Part shown: one piece after another, positions 22,425 through 35,034 of the stretch
Layout of the letters: each line of letters begins with the position of its first letter
How positions within the stretch are numbered: position 1 is the stretch's first letter
Notes under the pieces: generated by a model
The model's database searches: none
Seen by the model: the letters and a program-made list of their open reading frames with translations, nothing else
Told to the model about the DNA's origin: nothing
Made by a program: the position numbers and the translations under genes
Assembly: GCA_026182355.1 (NCBI GenBank)
Contig: JAPFBL010001929.1
Span: forward strand, 1,790,001-1,854,000
DNA from: Hermatobates lingyangjiaoensis
Taxonomy: Eukaryota; Arthropoda; Insecta; Hemiptera; Hermatobatidae
Direction: 5' to 3'
Length of the DNA: 64,000 bases

Positions 22425-22494
22425 TTTGATCCATGAAACGGTGTGGAAGACCGCAGTGTGCCCACAAACCTTTAGATTTTTGTGTGAGCCCACC

Positions 22495-22534
<40 letters not shown>

Positions 22535-22600
22535 CATCATCGAAAAAGGTCAAAAATGATCCTTAAAGATCTCAAAACATGTAAATCCGTCAACATTTTA
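22425..22600 (-). mobile_element. Fragment of the 42-45 kb inverted-repeat family, with (CA)n
   Basis: CCCACCCACACATACACACA, then AGCATCATCGAAAAA and ATCTCAAAACATGTAAATCC, then GTCAACATTTT. This follows the B' arm at 44755-44850 block by block. Confidence 0.65.
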
Positions 22601-22844
22601 AACTTATACTCTTTTTTTTTAAAAAAAAAGAAGTTTGACAAACTATAAAATCACAATAGATAGCTCCATACACATAGTATCATTGCCCAATTTTAATGAA
22701 ATTTCTTTAATAGTATTGAATCTTGCCTTAGTGATTTGTAGCAAAGTGTAATAATTCAAAGTAGATCTTGGCCAAAAAAAATGGCATTATTATCTTTTTA
22801 GGGATATATAACACAAATTCAATTCTAAAAATATAAGTAATTTT

Positions 22845-22865
22845 TGACCCCCCCCCCCCCCCCCG
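22845..22865. repeat. Poly-C run
   Basis: About 16 C in a row. Similar runs occur at 24005 (C) and 57728 (C), with a G-run at 31394. Confidence 0.9.
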
Positions 22866-23110
22866 CCTCACATAAAGACAATCTATTTTACAAAATAACT
22901 TAAAGATTAGATTTCTATTGTTCTTTGGGAAAGTATTTACATAATTTAGTGTTTTATGCATATAATTTAAACTTAATCAAAATTGTCATGCATATGAAAA
23001 GTAGTTCTTTCACCTATGAACTGAGCGCTCTGAGCGACCATTTAAAAATGAAGTTCTTATTCATGACTTGTTTGGGGAATTTAACACAATTTAGTTTCTT
23101 TTACAAAATA

Positions 23111-23609
23111 GTTTACACCAGGCATGGACAACTTTTTGTGAACTGGGGGCCGCATTATATAATTTCCAAAAGACCACGGGCCGCATGGTAATTTCTGAGG
23201 TATGTCGATACATACATCTGATATGTATAATGTATTTTAAAATATATAGAAATACATACGGTGCGTTTTATTAATGTGTCAATGATTATTTAACTTTTTA
23301 TTGTTCTTATATTCAAAATTATTATTCATCTTATAATTGCATTATGGTAATCAATTATAACAACCCAATCTCAAAAAGACTATTGCGTCATATAAGAAAA
23401 GGAACTAAAACATTTATTGCTATAGAGCTCTCTCTCTCTATTTTTGTAATTTCCTTCTAAAAGTTTCGGTGAGCTTTTGTTAATAAACAAAAAGCAAAAG
23501 AATTTTTAATATTTAGATAGGATTCCAGTGATCTCCGCGGGCCGCACAAAAACACGTGTTGGGCCGCATGTGGCCCGCGGGCCGCAGGTTGCCCATGCCT
23601 GGTTTACAC
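23111..23609. mobile_element. Non-autonomous hAT (MITE) with perfect 8-bp duplication
   Basis: GTTTACAC at 23111-23118 and 23602-23609 is an exact 8-bp target duplication, the hAT hallmark. The 483-bp element (23119-23601) has terminal inverted repeats CAGGCATGGACAAC / GTTGCCCATGCCTG and GC-rich sub-terminal GGGCCGCAT blocks, with AT-rich filling. No transposase remains, and the 88-residue frame entering it is meaningless. It belongs to the same broad hAT group as 19075-19650. Confidence 0.95.
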
Positions 23610-24834
23610 TTACTATAGTAACAACACATTCATTAGAGCAATCGATAGAGTTAACCAAAACGAGTAAAAAGCATGGTATTCACTTTAATTAATCATAAAC
23701 GATGAATGAAAATCACTATGAACTCAGAATTAGGAATTCGACTAACATCTAGCTATGTAATCAGTTATAGTGTATTAATGATAACATGAACCAATAAATA
23801 TTATAGATATAATAATCCTTGGAGGAATACCTTCAATATGTAATATGTTTATTAATAAGGCTAAAATTAATATACTGTTACATTTTAACTTGAAATTTAA
23901 TATTTTTATTGAATTTAAAGTTTTAAAATGTATTAATTTTTATTTGTAGGATCATTCCCTAGTTTATTTTTATTTTATTTAATAAATGAAGATTTAATAT
24001 ATTTCCCCCCCCCCCCACCATAAAGCCTTCGTGGGGTGAGGTGGGGGGGTTGGAGAATCAGGACCGCATACATTATCTCCTTAAGAAATTTAATATAACA
24101 TTAGACTATAATGTTATGTAAAACATTATTGTTTTACGCCCGATTATTTATTGAAAATCTCTGATTTGTCTTTGCGTGAGACTAAAAATATTAAAGCGTT
24201 GAGCTATTGATCACTAACTGATGCAATAGCTGCATTTTTTTTGTTTAATATAAGAACCCTTACGAGCAATCAAACTAATAATATGGCTGGACCGTTGCTA
24301 TAATGGGTTGCCAATTAGAAAATAACCGTTACTTTTCATAAACTGTTGCGATATTATTGGCAAAACTCTGAGTATTGGAAACAAACTGTAATAATTAGAT
24401 TTCCCTACGTAGTGCATTATTTATTAGATCTTTCTTATACTAACGCATTCAGTAGTTTTTTAGTCAAAAAAGCAAGAAAAGTTGTTTTTTATGGTCTTTT
24501 TTCTCATTGATCATTTCTTGTGTCACATTGGGAAAAAAATTATTGTTAACTAAAAATCTAAATGTGTCACTTAAAACTGTTAAATACATAAATATTGTTA
24601 GTACTATTTGTTTGGTACATTGTAAATGGAGAAATGGACAAACTGTTGTACATTATGTATGGTGTTTGAGTCATTGGATCGGTTTCTGATGATGTCCATC
24701 TTCAAGAGAAAGAAACTACACCTTGTGTATTTAACACCAGTATATAAGTAAGACAGTTATTCATTTCTTGATGATAATTGTGATAATAAATGATAATTGA
24801 CTCAAAATTCTCTTTAGATTTAGCACATGCACAA
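23610..24834. other. No gene seen
   Basis: AT-rich with a poly-C run near 24005 and GGTGGGGGGG near 24040. Unassigned. Confidence 0.45.
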
Positions 24835-25130
24835 GAGTCAAGTGTGGGCTAACACTTTAGTTCAGAAGGTTACAAGTTCGAATCTTGGCCTTCGCCCTAG
24901 ATCATTTATTCTAGATCTAGATCATGCGCCCTTGACATTGTGCACAATGTCAAGTACTAAGAAAGATACCTACTCTAATCAACTTAAGTTAGACATATTT
25001 TAGGGTTCTTGATGGAGAATCCCGTAAAGGGGCTCACGTATTACTAAAATGGGAGCTAAATAATAAATGAGCCACACTTTTTAGTCATATAACAGCACTA
25101 AAAAGATGAAAACCTATAAGAATGAGCTTT
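24835..25130 (+). mobile_element. tRNA-derived SINE, diverged (tail type c)
   Basis: GGGCTAACACTTTAGTTCAG and AAGTTCGAATCTTGG are A- and B-box-like. The body has CACAATGTCAAGTACT and CCTACTCTAATCAACTTAAG, then tail c (TATTACTAAAATGGGAGC, AAATAATAAATGAGCCACAC, ACAGCACTAAAAAGATGAAA). The body is related to the SINE at 58.6 kb, but the head is quite different. Confidence 0.7.
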
Positions 25131-25189
25131 AGAAACAACAGAAACTTCACGAAGTAAATGAAATACCTTATACATGATAATCATCAATT

Positions 25190-25420
25190 AGAACGTAAAG
25201 CAGTTAGTCTCATGCCTATACTATATCCAGGTAATGACAAAAAATCCATAGTCTAATAAACTTAAATATGGCTATATAAAAAACCTTTGAAATAGAATTA
25301 ACAATTTGATGTCCCTTATCCATAACTAAAATGAGCGCCTAGAGAAATGAACCGCACTTTCCACCCCAAAAATAAGAGTTCATATAAAAGCCTATAAGTG
25401 AGGTCTTTGGAAATAATCAA
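25190..25420 (+). mobile_element. Very diverged SINE body and tail type c
   Basis: CCAGGTAATGACAAAAAATC, CTAATAAACTTAAATATGG, AACTAAAATGAGCGCC and ATGAACCGCACTTTCC line up in order with the SINE just upstream. Confidence 0.4.
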
Positions 25421-26810
25421 CTTTTCACTGTACGTATGTGTCATTCCCAAAAACTATCAACGAATGGAGAATGCAAATCACTGAAACCAAAATGTAGATC
25501 GAATTAAATATATATTTTGGAAGGAGTGAGGAAATAACCTTGTCACAGGCTGGAGACTGATGGTTTTATATCCATGAATGTAACGAATCTTTTACGTGAA
25601 AAATCTACAATGAGGGTCAAAATTCAAACGTTAAACCTTTAATAACGACGGTAAGCAGGCTACCAGTAGACAGCGATGTGTGAATCCTGGTATATGCTTA
25701 ACTAAACATTTACCCTCCACGAATAATAAATGCAAGAGACAACAAGTAGATAACGACATGTGCATTCCGGTGAATAGTTTGAGAAACACTTGCCTTCGCT
25801 ACCAGTCGTCAACGATATGTGGATTCTGGTGTATGACTATTAAACATTTACATTCAGTAAGCAATTACAAGTATTTAAACAAAAAATTCTAACTCAATTA
25901 GTTATTTAAGCACACTATTATAACCAAAACTAAAAATCAGACAAAATAAATAATTTGATTTTTAACAATTGTACCACTTTTTGAAAAATAAACAACAATC
26001 CATATAGAAAATGGCCCACTGCTAAGTAAAACTCAAACTGAATTAACAGGTTTTAAGCTAATACGTCAAACTTTTTGTATTTTATCTATATAGTTTATTA
26101 TAAACGAAAGTGAAAACAAATGAGAACTTCTAATTGCGTAATGCTCTGGTCTTGTAACAGCAGTGGCAATGAACATATATTATAAATTGATTAAAATTGC
26201 CTCAGTAAGTCATTTACTTGATAGCATGTGAGAAATTAAAAGCCAGCTCTCAATAGGTGTTTTGTTTACACCAATATGTTTATGGTATTTAATTGTTTAA
26301 AGTGTGACATCAACAAAGGGACTTAGTTGATAACTTAAAACCACTTTGAATACAATGAAGCGACACTATCAATGCACATGTTATGCCCTTGGGCCGTGAA
26401 TACAATTCACTGTCCACTTCCTTGTTAATCAAGTAATGCTTATTAAAGTGCTCAAACAATATCAAAGACCATCTAATAAGTTACAAACAGAGAACTTTAA
26501 ATAGTTTTTTTTTTTTTAGAAATGACCTGATGCTTGCTATTCTGGAAGATTTGAAGATTAATTCTCAAACACATAGATACATTTTTAATTGAATATATCG
26601 AAAATATAGTGCATACTAACTTTTTGCGATAGTTCTACACACTAGAAAGTACTCCATCATTAGCAGTTTAAACCACATTGATCCACTAATATATTTATGA
26701 GGTACTTTAATTGAAAAGGTCAGTCAATGTTGCCAAGTGGTGAATTCGTATGACATATGAAAGATTTCTATGCAGTTGATTGTATACAATTCTTATGCAA
26801 GTTGGTTATA
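25421..26810. other. No gene seen
   Basis: AT-rich. Within it, the motif GACAGCGATGTGTGAATCCTG near 25670 recurs in diverged form (GATAACGACATGTGCATTCC; CAACGATATGTGGATTCTGG) at about 25750 and 25810. This is a short, three-unit, roughly 60-bp repeat. Confidence 0.45.
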
Positions 26811-26814
26811 TAAG

Positions 26815-27050
26815 TATAAGTATAAGTATAAGTTGGTTGTATCATTGTATAAGTTGGATGTATAAATTATCATTGTATAATTTGGATGTATAAGTTATCA
26901 TTGTATAAGTTGTTGTATAAGTTTGTATAAGTTATCTTTGTATAAGTTAGTTGTATAAGTTATCATTGTATAAGTTGGTTGAATAAGTTATCTTTGTATA
27001 AATTGGTTGTATAAGTTATCATTGTATAAGTTGGTTGTATAAGTTATAAA
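26815..27050. repeat. 28-bp tandem repeat
   Basis: Units of the form GTTGGTTGTATAAGTTATC plus ATTGTATAA, about 8 copies with substitutions and shortened units, preceded by a few TAAGTA hexamers. Confidence 0.9.
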
Positions 27051-27271
27051 ACAGATCGTGCTGTTCGTTGTCAGATTCCTGGAATCTCGTTGACAACGAC
27101 TTAAGTGATTGGAGAAGTTTGACACTCTGATTAAAAATCTGGAAAAGGCTGTTATTTAATTTATTATGAGTAGGTTTTTTTCTTTGTTGGTTGTATATCA
27201 ACTGATGCCATCATCAACCAATTTTCACTCTTCAACATGTTCGTTATCTACCCTTTTGTGTTAAAAAGATA

Positions 27272-28053
27272 TCCTATATCAGCGTTTCCCAAAGTGGGCG
27301 GTACCGCCCCCCTGGGGGCGGTGGTTTGATATGGGGGGCGGTAACGCAAAAATAGGCGGTTGGGGGGCGGTTGGGGCGGGGCAGTTGGCGGTTGCGGTTG
27401 GGGTTGGGCGGTTAACTTGGGGGTAAGGAAAAAATAGATGGTTGGTGGCGACAGTGTAGTTAATGTAGCAGCTGGCTGCTACAATACTTACACCGTCGTC
27501 CCAAACTGTTGGCGGTAACAATCAAATCCATACAAGTAATAAAAATTAGAAATAAGAATTTCAAAAGATATGCCGCTCTTTTACTTGAGGATTAAGGGGT
27601 CAGCCCCGGTCGAAAGTAAAAGAGAGTTTTCGGTCAAAATAAAGGGAATAAAAAGATAAGCTGCTCTTTCACGTATGTCCTATGGATTAAGAGGTCAGCC
27701 TTGATCGGAAGTAAATGAGTTTTCGGTCGAGATAAGAAGAATGAAATGATTGTTACCTATATAAACAGTAGACCGCAATCTCAATTCTGTAAAGATAGAT
27801 TGTGGCTGTAGATTGCATGACAGCTAGACTCTAGCTGTCTAGCAGCTAGAGAAACATTTGAAACCTCGGAAGGTAACTAACTTCAGATTTATTTTTTCTT
27901 TCTCCAAAAAAGTTAAACCTGAATAGAATAGGTTAGTTCTGATAGGCTTTTTGGCATATCTTTCCATTTTTATGGGGTAGGGGGCGCTGGCAGGCTATTC
28001 TAGAAGACAAGGGGGCGCCAGCCAGAAAAAGTTTGGGAAACCCTGTCCTATAT
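27272..28053. mobile_element. Non-autonomous hAT with perfect 8-bp duplication
   Basis: TCCTATAT at 27272-27279 and 28046-28053 flanks a 766-bp element. Terminal inverted repeats are CAGCGTTTCCCAAAGTGGG and TTTGGGAAACCCTG, followed by G-rich sub-terminal sequence (GGGGGGCGGT). This is the familiar end of another animal hAT group. Inside lie two diverged copies of a roughly 100-bp unit (27560-27650 and 27650-27750; shared GGATTAAGGGGTCAGCC / GGATTAAGAGGTCAGCC). No transposase is present, and the 80-residue minus-strand frame at its left end is not a gene. Confidence 0.95.
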
Positions 28054-28261
28054 CAATAATTTGAGAGACATATGCAGAATTATAAAGATTAATAATTTAA
28101 AGTACTATTGTCTCCTTCTATCCCACCTATCCTATTAAGTTCTACCTTCACCACATAAAAATGTCAAATAGTTTTTGTTTCTATTGTTTGTGACTTTGTT
28201 TAGAATTGTTTACTGTTTAGGATAGGATTGTTTATAGCTTGAGTATTTAAGATTATTGTAT

Positions 28262-28420
28262 ACTTGGGTATTTATGATTGTCACTTGGGTACATACAATT
28301 GTTTGTCACCTGGATATTTGCGATAGTTTGCCACCTGAGTATTTACGATTGTTTTTCACTTGGGAATTTACGTTTGTTTGTCAGTTGAGTATTTACGATT
28401 TTAGTCACATGGACTTGTAG
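28262..28420. repeat. Diverged tandem repeat, about 30-bp unit
   Basis: Four to five units of the type TCACTTGGGTATTTACGATT plus GTTTG, with scattered changes. Confidence 0.8.
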
Positions 28421-28794
28421 GATTTCAGAAAGTAAGGACTTAAACTTTAATAGATATTGCATGCGTTACTACTCATTACCAAAATGAAGTCTTACCATTG
28501 AGATTAAGCAGCATTAATTAGCAATGTTCACCATTACAGTTTCTAGCCAGTTTACATTGCTACATTAAGTTGTGTGTTTCATGGCGACGACTAAGTTGTA
28601 GACAATCTATATTATAATCCCAAGAATAAAAATAATAATTATTAATTATTATTAATTTAAAAGTTATTTTAAATTTATCAAATTTAAAAGACTCTTTGAG
28701 AGAGTATGTGTGTTGATAAGAGAGATAAGAGGAGGAGAAGGAAAATAGGGGATGAAGAGTGAGAAAGAGGAATAAATGGAGGAAAGTAAAGAAA

Positions 28795-30190
28795 CAGAGT
28801 GAGACAGTGATGAGGGTGGTGAGAGAGGCAGTGATAGGTGGGGTGTGAGTGAGAGATAGAGTGATGAGGGTAGTGAGGGAGGCAGTGATAGGTGGGGTGT
28901 GAGAGAGAGATAGAGTGATGAGGGTAGTGAGGGAGGCAGTGATAGGTGGTGTGTGAGGGAGAGAGATAGAGTGATGAGGGTAGTGAGGGAGGCAGTGATA
29001 GGTGGGGTGTGAGAGAGAGATAGAGTGATGAGGGTAGTGAGGGAGGCAGTGATAGGTGGGGTGTGAGTGAGAGATAGAGTGATGAGGGTAGTGAGGGAGG
29101 CAGTGATAGGTGGGGTGTGAGAGAGAGATAGAGTGATGAGGGTAGTGAGGGAGGCAGTGATAGGTGGTGTGTGAGGGAGAGAGATAGAGTGATGAGGGTA
29201 GTGAGGGAGGCAGTGATAGGTGGGGTGTGAGAGAGAGATAGAGTGATGAGGGTAGTGAGGGAGGCAGTGATAGGTGGGGTGTGAGAGAGAGATAGAGTGA
29301 TGAGGGTAGTGAGGGAGGCAGTGATAGGTGGGGTGTGAGTGAGAGATAGAGTGATGAGGGTAGTGAGGGAGGCAGTGATAGGTGGGGTGTGAGTGAGAGA
29401 TAGAGTGATGAGGGTAGTGAGGGAGGCAGTGATAGGTGGGGTGTGAGTGAGAGATAGAGTGATGAGGGTAGTGAGGGAGGCAGTGATAGGTGGGGTGTGA
29501 GTGAGAGATAGAGTGATGAGGGTAGTGAGGGAGGCAGTGATAGGTGGGGTGTGAGTGAGAGATAGAGTGATGAGGGTAGTGAGGGAGGCAGTGATAGGTG
29601 GTGTGTGAGGGAGAGAGATAGAGTGATGAGGGTAGTGAGGGAGGCAGTGATAGGTGGGGTGTGAGAGAGAGATAGAGTGATGAGGGTAGTGAGAGAGGCA
29701 GTGATAGGTGGGGTGTGAGAGAGAGATAGAGTGATGAGGGTAGTGAGAGAGGCAGTGATAGGTGGGGTGTGAGGGAGAGAGATAGAGTGATGAGGGTAGT
29801 GAGGGAGGCAGTGATAGGTGGGGTGTGAGGGAGAGAGATAGAGTGATGAGGGTAGTGAGAGAGGCAGTGATAGGTGGGGTGTGAGAGAGAGATAGAGTGA
29901 TGAGGGTAGTGAGAGAGTCAGTGATAGGTTGGGTGTGAGAGAGAGATAGAGTGATGAGGGTAGTGAGGGAGACAGTGATAGCTGGGGTGTGAGTGAGAGA
30001 TAGAGTGATGAGGGTAGTGAAAGAGGCAGTGATAGGTGGGGTGTGAGAGAGAGATAGAGTGATGAGGGTAGTGTGGGAGGCAGTGATAGGTGGGGTGTGA
30101 GAGAGAGATAGAGTGATGAGGGTAGTGAGGGAGGCAGTGATAGGTGGGGTGTGAGGGAGAGAGATAGAGTGATGAGGGTAGTTTGAACTG
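28795..30190. repeat. 54/56-bp minisatellite, about 25 units
   Basis: Unit GTGATGAGGGTAGTGAGGGA, then GGCAGTGATAGGTGGGGTGT, then GAGAGAGAGATAGA or variants. The step is 54 bp (GTGATG at 28861 and 28915), and 56 bp where the GAGGGA variant occurs (28915 to 28971). Purine-rich on the plus strand. The minus strand is open for 548 codons (28560-30206, Ser/Leu/Pro/His-rich), but only because the unit has no stop in any minus-strand frame. Confidence 0.97.
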
Positions 30191-30799
30191 GTCGCGTGTC
30201 ATACACCTGGTCCTTCAGATTGTCAAATAAGATAGCTTCTACTACTTGCTTTTAAAACCTTCTACGTACAAGAAACACCTAATTTTAAGTCAAACATTTC
30301 GAAATATGTCTACATATTTATGAACTATACCCAAATTATACCTGGCAAGGTAAACTTGAGGCACTTTTACCGTTTTATAGCCTTTACCCTAACTGAAAAT
30401 AGGTATTGCCTCTATAAAATGTTGAAAGGCAAGACACCTACAGTCGGTAAGAGAAAAAAAAAGAATACCTCATATATGTCTAGTAATAAAGTTTATAATC
30501 AGATGAAGGCAAGAAGACGCCTAGCCTGAAAATTCAAAGAAAAAGCAAAAACGCAAGAATAGTTTGCCATCTGCACTAGAAGCATTTATTAGATTATTTT
30601 AAAATATATTGTTTCAAATTATTGTAATATGATTCATCGATGATTAGTTATCTGGACATTAAAGAATTTTTCGAAAGAATTACTCAAAAAGAATTGTAAA
30701 AACAGCTTAAAGGTAATAATTTTGTATGAGTAAGGTAATATTCAGAGAATTTAACAGAGAATAGATTGTTAGTCAAGCAACAACTGGACACAATATTAC
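30191..30799. other. No gene seen
   Basis: AT-rich, no recognisable feature. Confidence 0.45.
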
Positions 30800-31410
30800 A
30801 AGTCTATGTAGAGAGAGAGAGGGAGAAAAAGAGAGATAGGGAGTGACATATGAGGGTAGATGCAGAAGAAAGTAGATAAGAAAAGAGAGAGAGAAAGAGA
30901 AAGATAACAAGGGAAGGGAGTAAGGATGAGTGATAAAGAGACATAATGTGAGAGAATTGGAAAAGAGAGTGACAACAGATACAGATGGCGAAAAACTGAG
31001 AGTGAGTTAAGGAGAGGAAGAAATGGAATGAGTTAAGATAGAGGGAGGGATGTAAAGGAAAAAAGAGAGTGAGAGATAGAAGATAGAGTGGGAAAGCCGT
31101 ATGGATGGAGGTTAACAGAGAGGAATGAAGCAAAGAATGAATGGTGCGAGAAGGATGGAAAGAGTGGGATATAGCGTAGATAATGTGGGCGACAGAGAGA
31201 GAGAATGAGATAGGGTCGATGAGTGGGAGAGAGATTCTATATTTGAGCGTCATTGTGTGAGAGAGAGTATAAGAGAGAGACAGAGAAGTTGAGAAAGAAA
31301 ACAAAGATAGAGCTGTAAACAGTGTGACAGATGGAGAGAAAAGAGATAGAGTGGAAGTGAGATAGAGTGAGAAACTAAATCTAAGAATATGAAAGGGGGG
31401 GGGGGGATAA
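30800..31410. repeat. GA-rich degenerate simple sequence
   Basis: Purine-rich low-complexity DNA (GAGAGAGAGGGAGAAAAAG and similar) ending in a G-run at 31394-31406. The minus-strand Ser/Leu-rich frames of 166 and 61 residues are composition artefacts. Confidence 0.9.
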
Positions 31411-33529
31411 AGAAAAGATACACAAAATTAGTCAAACACGTTTAAAAAAGAGATTAGAAATTACAAAAAAATTGTTCTTCTATAAGCAAAATTATATTTT
31501 ACTTATAATAAAGAAAACATCAAAATGTAGATTCTCAATTCTATAAAAAATAGAATTTCATTTTGGACATTTCATTCTTAATGGACTAGTCAATTTTAAA
31601 CTACAAAGAGTAATAAATTATAGATTGCAATAGTTAAAGTATAGAATATTATGATCCATTAAGGAAAAATATTTTGTTTTATTTCATTCTTTATTAGAAA
31701 CAATTTCAATTATATGAAATTTTTGGCTAAATTAAAAGACGAAATTAGAAAAAACTTGGTCATGTTTTGTTCTCTCTTTTGCCATTAATGTAAGTATTAA
31801 TAAAATTAAGAAGGTAATAATTTTTTATTTACGTAAATCTAATTATTTATTAGTTATTAGTGATTTATTAAGTATACCATTAATTATTAGTTTTAATTTA
31901 ATTAGTTAAATTGGTTCATAATTTAATTGTAGCTGTTAAGATTAGTGTTGAAATGGTAAAATATTATGGATTACAAAGAATACATTCCAAAAATAATAAA
32001 TTTTATTAATGAAAGTAATAATAGATAAGATAAATTAATTTAAATATTGTAATGAAAGTAATCATCTCAAAGTAGGACATTTGTTAATAATATAAACGAA
32101 ATTCATAAAGAAAAGAGTCCGGAAAGGAAAAACCTGAATTTAGTAGGTACCTCTTTCAATCCACTTTCAACAAACTTTTTTTTTTAAAGTAAAAAACCGT
32201 TTAAAAATATTTATTTGCAATAAAAATATAAATAAATTTAATTTTTAAACAAAGTAGAAAGTGCACTTTGCTCAATCTTTACTTAATATGTAAATTGTAA
32301 AAATTAATAAAAAATTAATATTAATTTTCGAACTTCAAAAATATATTTGCTATCATTATAATATTCAAGTTTTTATAATCCCTTGAAAATTTAATAATTT
32401 GGTTGTATGAACTTATTTGTTCAACAGAACTTTCATACATAAAGTTTTTTAATTTGCCAGCCGATTAATTAAACTTCTCATATAGTTTTTTTCTTTAGAT
32501 ATTACATTGCAAAATAAAATGAATTATTTATTAAGAACTTTCTTTTGCATGTTATAAAAATTCTTCATCTGCTAATTTTCTGTCTGCTTCAGTCCACCCC
32601 TTTCAGTATTTTCCCTTCCACATCTACTGTAATCCATCTCTCCTTCTTCCTCACATTCAAGACCTGAACTATTTCCCTACTACTCCTGCACCTCTCTGGA
32701 GGAATGTTCTGACCAAAAGGAGGTGAATCATAAAATATTGGAAAATGTTTTAGAGTAAGAATTTTGGAAAAATATTATTTTCACACCATCTCTATTCATC
32801 AAAGTTTCTCTACCATCACGATTTTTACCTCTAAAGATGATTCAATATTTCTTATTTAACACGCAAGGCACTTTAAACAACTTAAATTAATGTTACAGAA
32901 GTTCAAATATGCTTCTATATTTGCTTCCTACTAGTGCAAAGAATAACGAGAAGAAGAGTACACATCCCTCCTTTCATCACTCTTTCTCCCTCATCTGCCT
33001 TTATCCCTCTCTAACACTCCATATCAAACTTAATAAGCACGCAAGGACCTTCATTCCCACCACAAACGATTGTGACACAATGTTCTCACGAACAGGGAGT
33101 GAAGTAGAACATGAAATTAATATTGTTTGTTTGTTTCTAAAGCGTACTCTAATAATTTTCTCTTCAACATTGTTCTAAAAATATTATTTAATTATTTGCT
33201 TATTTGAACTAATCATACTAATAGGCTAGCCGTCTGCAGTTCTTAATTTTATCTTACTCAACTTTATTTTAGTAGGGATGTGTAAAGAATAGATGGCATC
33301 GCATAGGCTTGAGACCGACGGATTTTCATCCTCTAGAAGCGACAGTTAACTAAACAGTCTTCATCTTTAACAAAGGAAACTTAGGTTTACAACCAAGTTG
33401 GGTATTTCAAATCTTCTGTTCAACAAGCTGAATAATAGACTCGTTGCCATTAGTCAACAACTGACGCGATGTATAAAATCATGTTTTGATGTAAGAATTT
33501 TAGAAAGGGAATGGGAAGTAAATAAAGTT
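31411..33529. other. Long AT-rich interval, no gene seen
   Basis: Poly-A/T-rich sequence. 33290-33350 (GCTTGAGACCGACGG, CCTCTAGAAGCGAC) faintly resembles SINE tail b at 51060-51120 and 25550-25580, too weakly to call. Confidence 0.45.
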
Positions 33530-33895
33530 ACGCTGGAGACGGAATGGCGGTTGGGATTGCAAGGAACTGGTAGGGATTGGCCAGGGGAAACAAAACGGAA
33601 TTAATGAAAGTGGAGGGTCCGGGGGTCTGCTATTGTGGCTCAACCCTCGCTGCGCAGTTGAATGCTTGCTCCCCTCCCTAAGGCTATCTCGCTTGCACCA
33701 AACAAAACCCCCATTCTCTGTCTCTTTCCCTCCGTTTTACCGTTACGATTAGATAATGCATCCCCCCATCTACCCTTATTTACTCTCCCTCCCTTTTACG
33801 AATTAAAAATCCCCCTCTCTCTCTTCCTTTCCTCGCTTCGACTATCGTCTAATGGTGAAGAAATTTTTTCCAAGCTTTTTTGGCTTTAGGCCTAG
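33530..33895. other. GC-richer pocket, unidentified
   Basis: GGCCAGGGGAAACAAAACGG, GGGTCCGGGGGTCTGC, then pyrimidine-rich DNA (CCCTCCCTTTTACG). The open frames have low-complexity composition and no family resemblance. Could be regulatory sequence or an old repeat. Confidence 0.3.
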
Positions 33896-34565
33896 CAGAT
33901 TAATCATAGAGAAACGAGCTGATTCACCTTTGTGCTGTGCCGGTTGTTAGATAAATCTGAACGCGTCCTTTCAACATATTCTGGGTAAAAAATCAGCGCT
34001 TAACCATTGGGATGCTAACCGTCCTCGGCAAGAAATCCATTTGCATTGTCTCATTAGGCATTCCAACATCATGTTCACTTGAATAACGGTGAAGCATACA
34101 AACAAAGAACCAAATAGGTACTCCAACAAATTATTATCTTTCTGAGTGATAACATAAAAACCACCCTCATGTTGATGCAGATGTCAATTAAGTATAAACT
34201 AATAATTTATTTAAATTCAGATATGAAAAAGCCATGAGGACACCCTGCCACAAAGAAGAGTTTAGCTGTCGACCCTAAGTTTATATTACATAAAGTACTT
34301 CGAAGATCCCTGAATAAAGTAAAAGAGAAATAAAAGATGGTAACATTTTTTTCAATTATTACTATTAAATGAAAACGATTATTTATTCTTTTTAAATTTG
34401 TATTCCATTTCTCTACTTTCACATTTGTGCAACATTATTTCTTTCTCATTTCTTTTTTAAATCTGACACACTCGTGGCAATAACATTGCTGTGCAACCGT
34501 CACTCTTTCGGTGCGCTCGGAATCCCTCATATTCTCTTAAGGACTGTTCAACAGAAAATTTGAAA

Positions 34566-34606
<41 letters not shown>

Positions 34607-34612
34607 GCTTAT
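34566..34612. repeat. (CT)n microsatellite
   Basis: About 40 bp of CT with one TTT interruption. Confidence 0.95.
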
Positions 34613-35030
34613 CTTGTGTATTTTTCTGACCAGTTAATAACAAACTAAAAATAGTTTATACTATTACGATTTATTATGGTTTAAGATTAGTATAGCAGTT
34701 CCAGCTCTATATTACTTAAGAATACCAAAGGAAAGTAGCTAAAACTCGGTTTAACACATAATTATTTATAGTCAATACATTTTATATTGATTAAAATCAG
34801 GTCAAGTTTTAACCAAATGAGCTGAAACAACTGATGTGGCCTCCCTAACTTTATCTAAATAAGGTATATACTGCAGGCTCAAACAAATTCTGACTATGAA
34901 GGTGGGAAAAGTTTATATTCAAATCAATAAAAGGTCAATTCTGTCTATGATGTTTGATATCTATTCATTCTTGTGGCCTCATATGTTTGGAGATCCAGAA
35001 GTGATGATTAATGGTTATGTTTGATGATTT
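34613..35030. other. No gene seen
   Basis: AT-rich; nothing recognised. Confidence 0.4.
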
Positions 35031-35034
35031 GGGT

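Noticed and set aside
28795..30190. CRISPR-like array
   Set aside because: Units are contiguous with no unique spacers, and the genome is eukaryotic.
28560..30206. 548-codon open frame on the minus strand
   Set aside because: It lies almost wholly in the 54/56-bp minisatellite, whose unit lacks stops in all three minus frames; residues are simple Ser/Leu/Pro/His repeats with no domain.
30804..31435. Ser/Leu-rich minus-strand frames
   Set aside because: Produced by GA-rich simple sequence.
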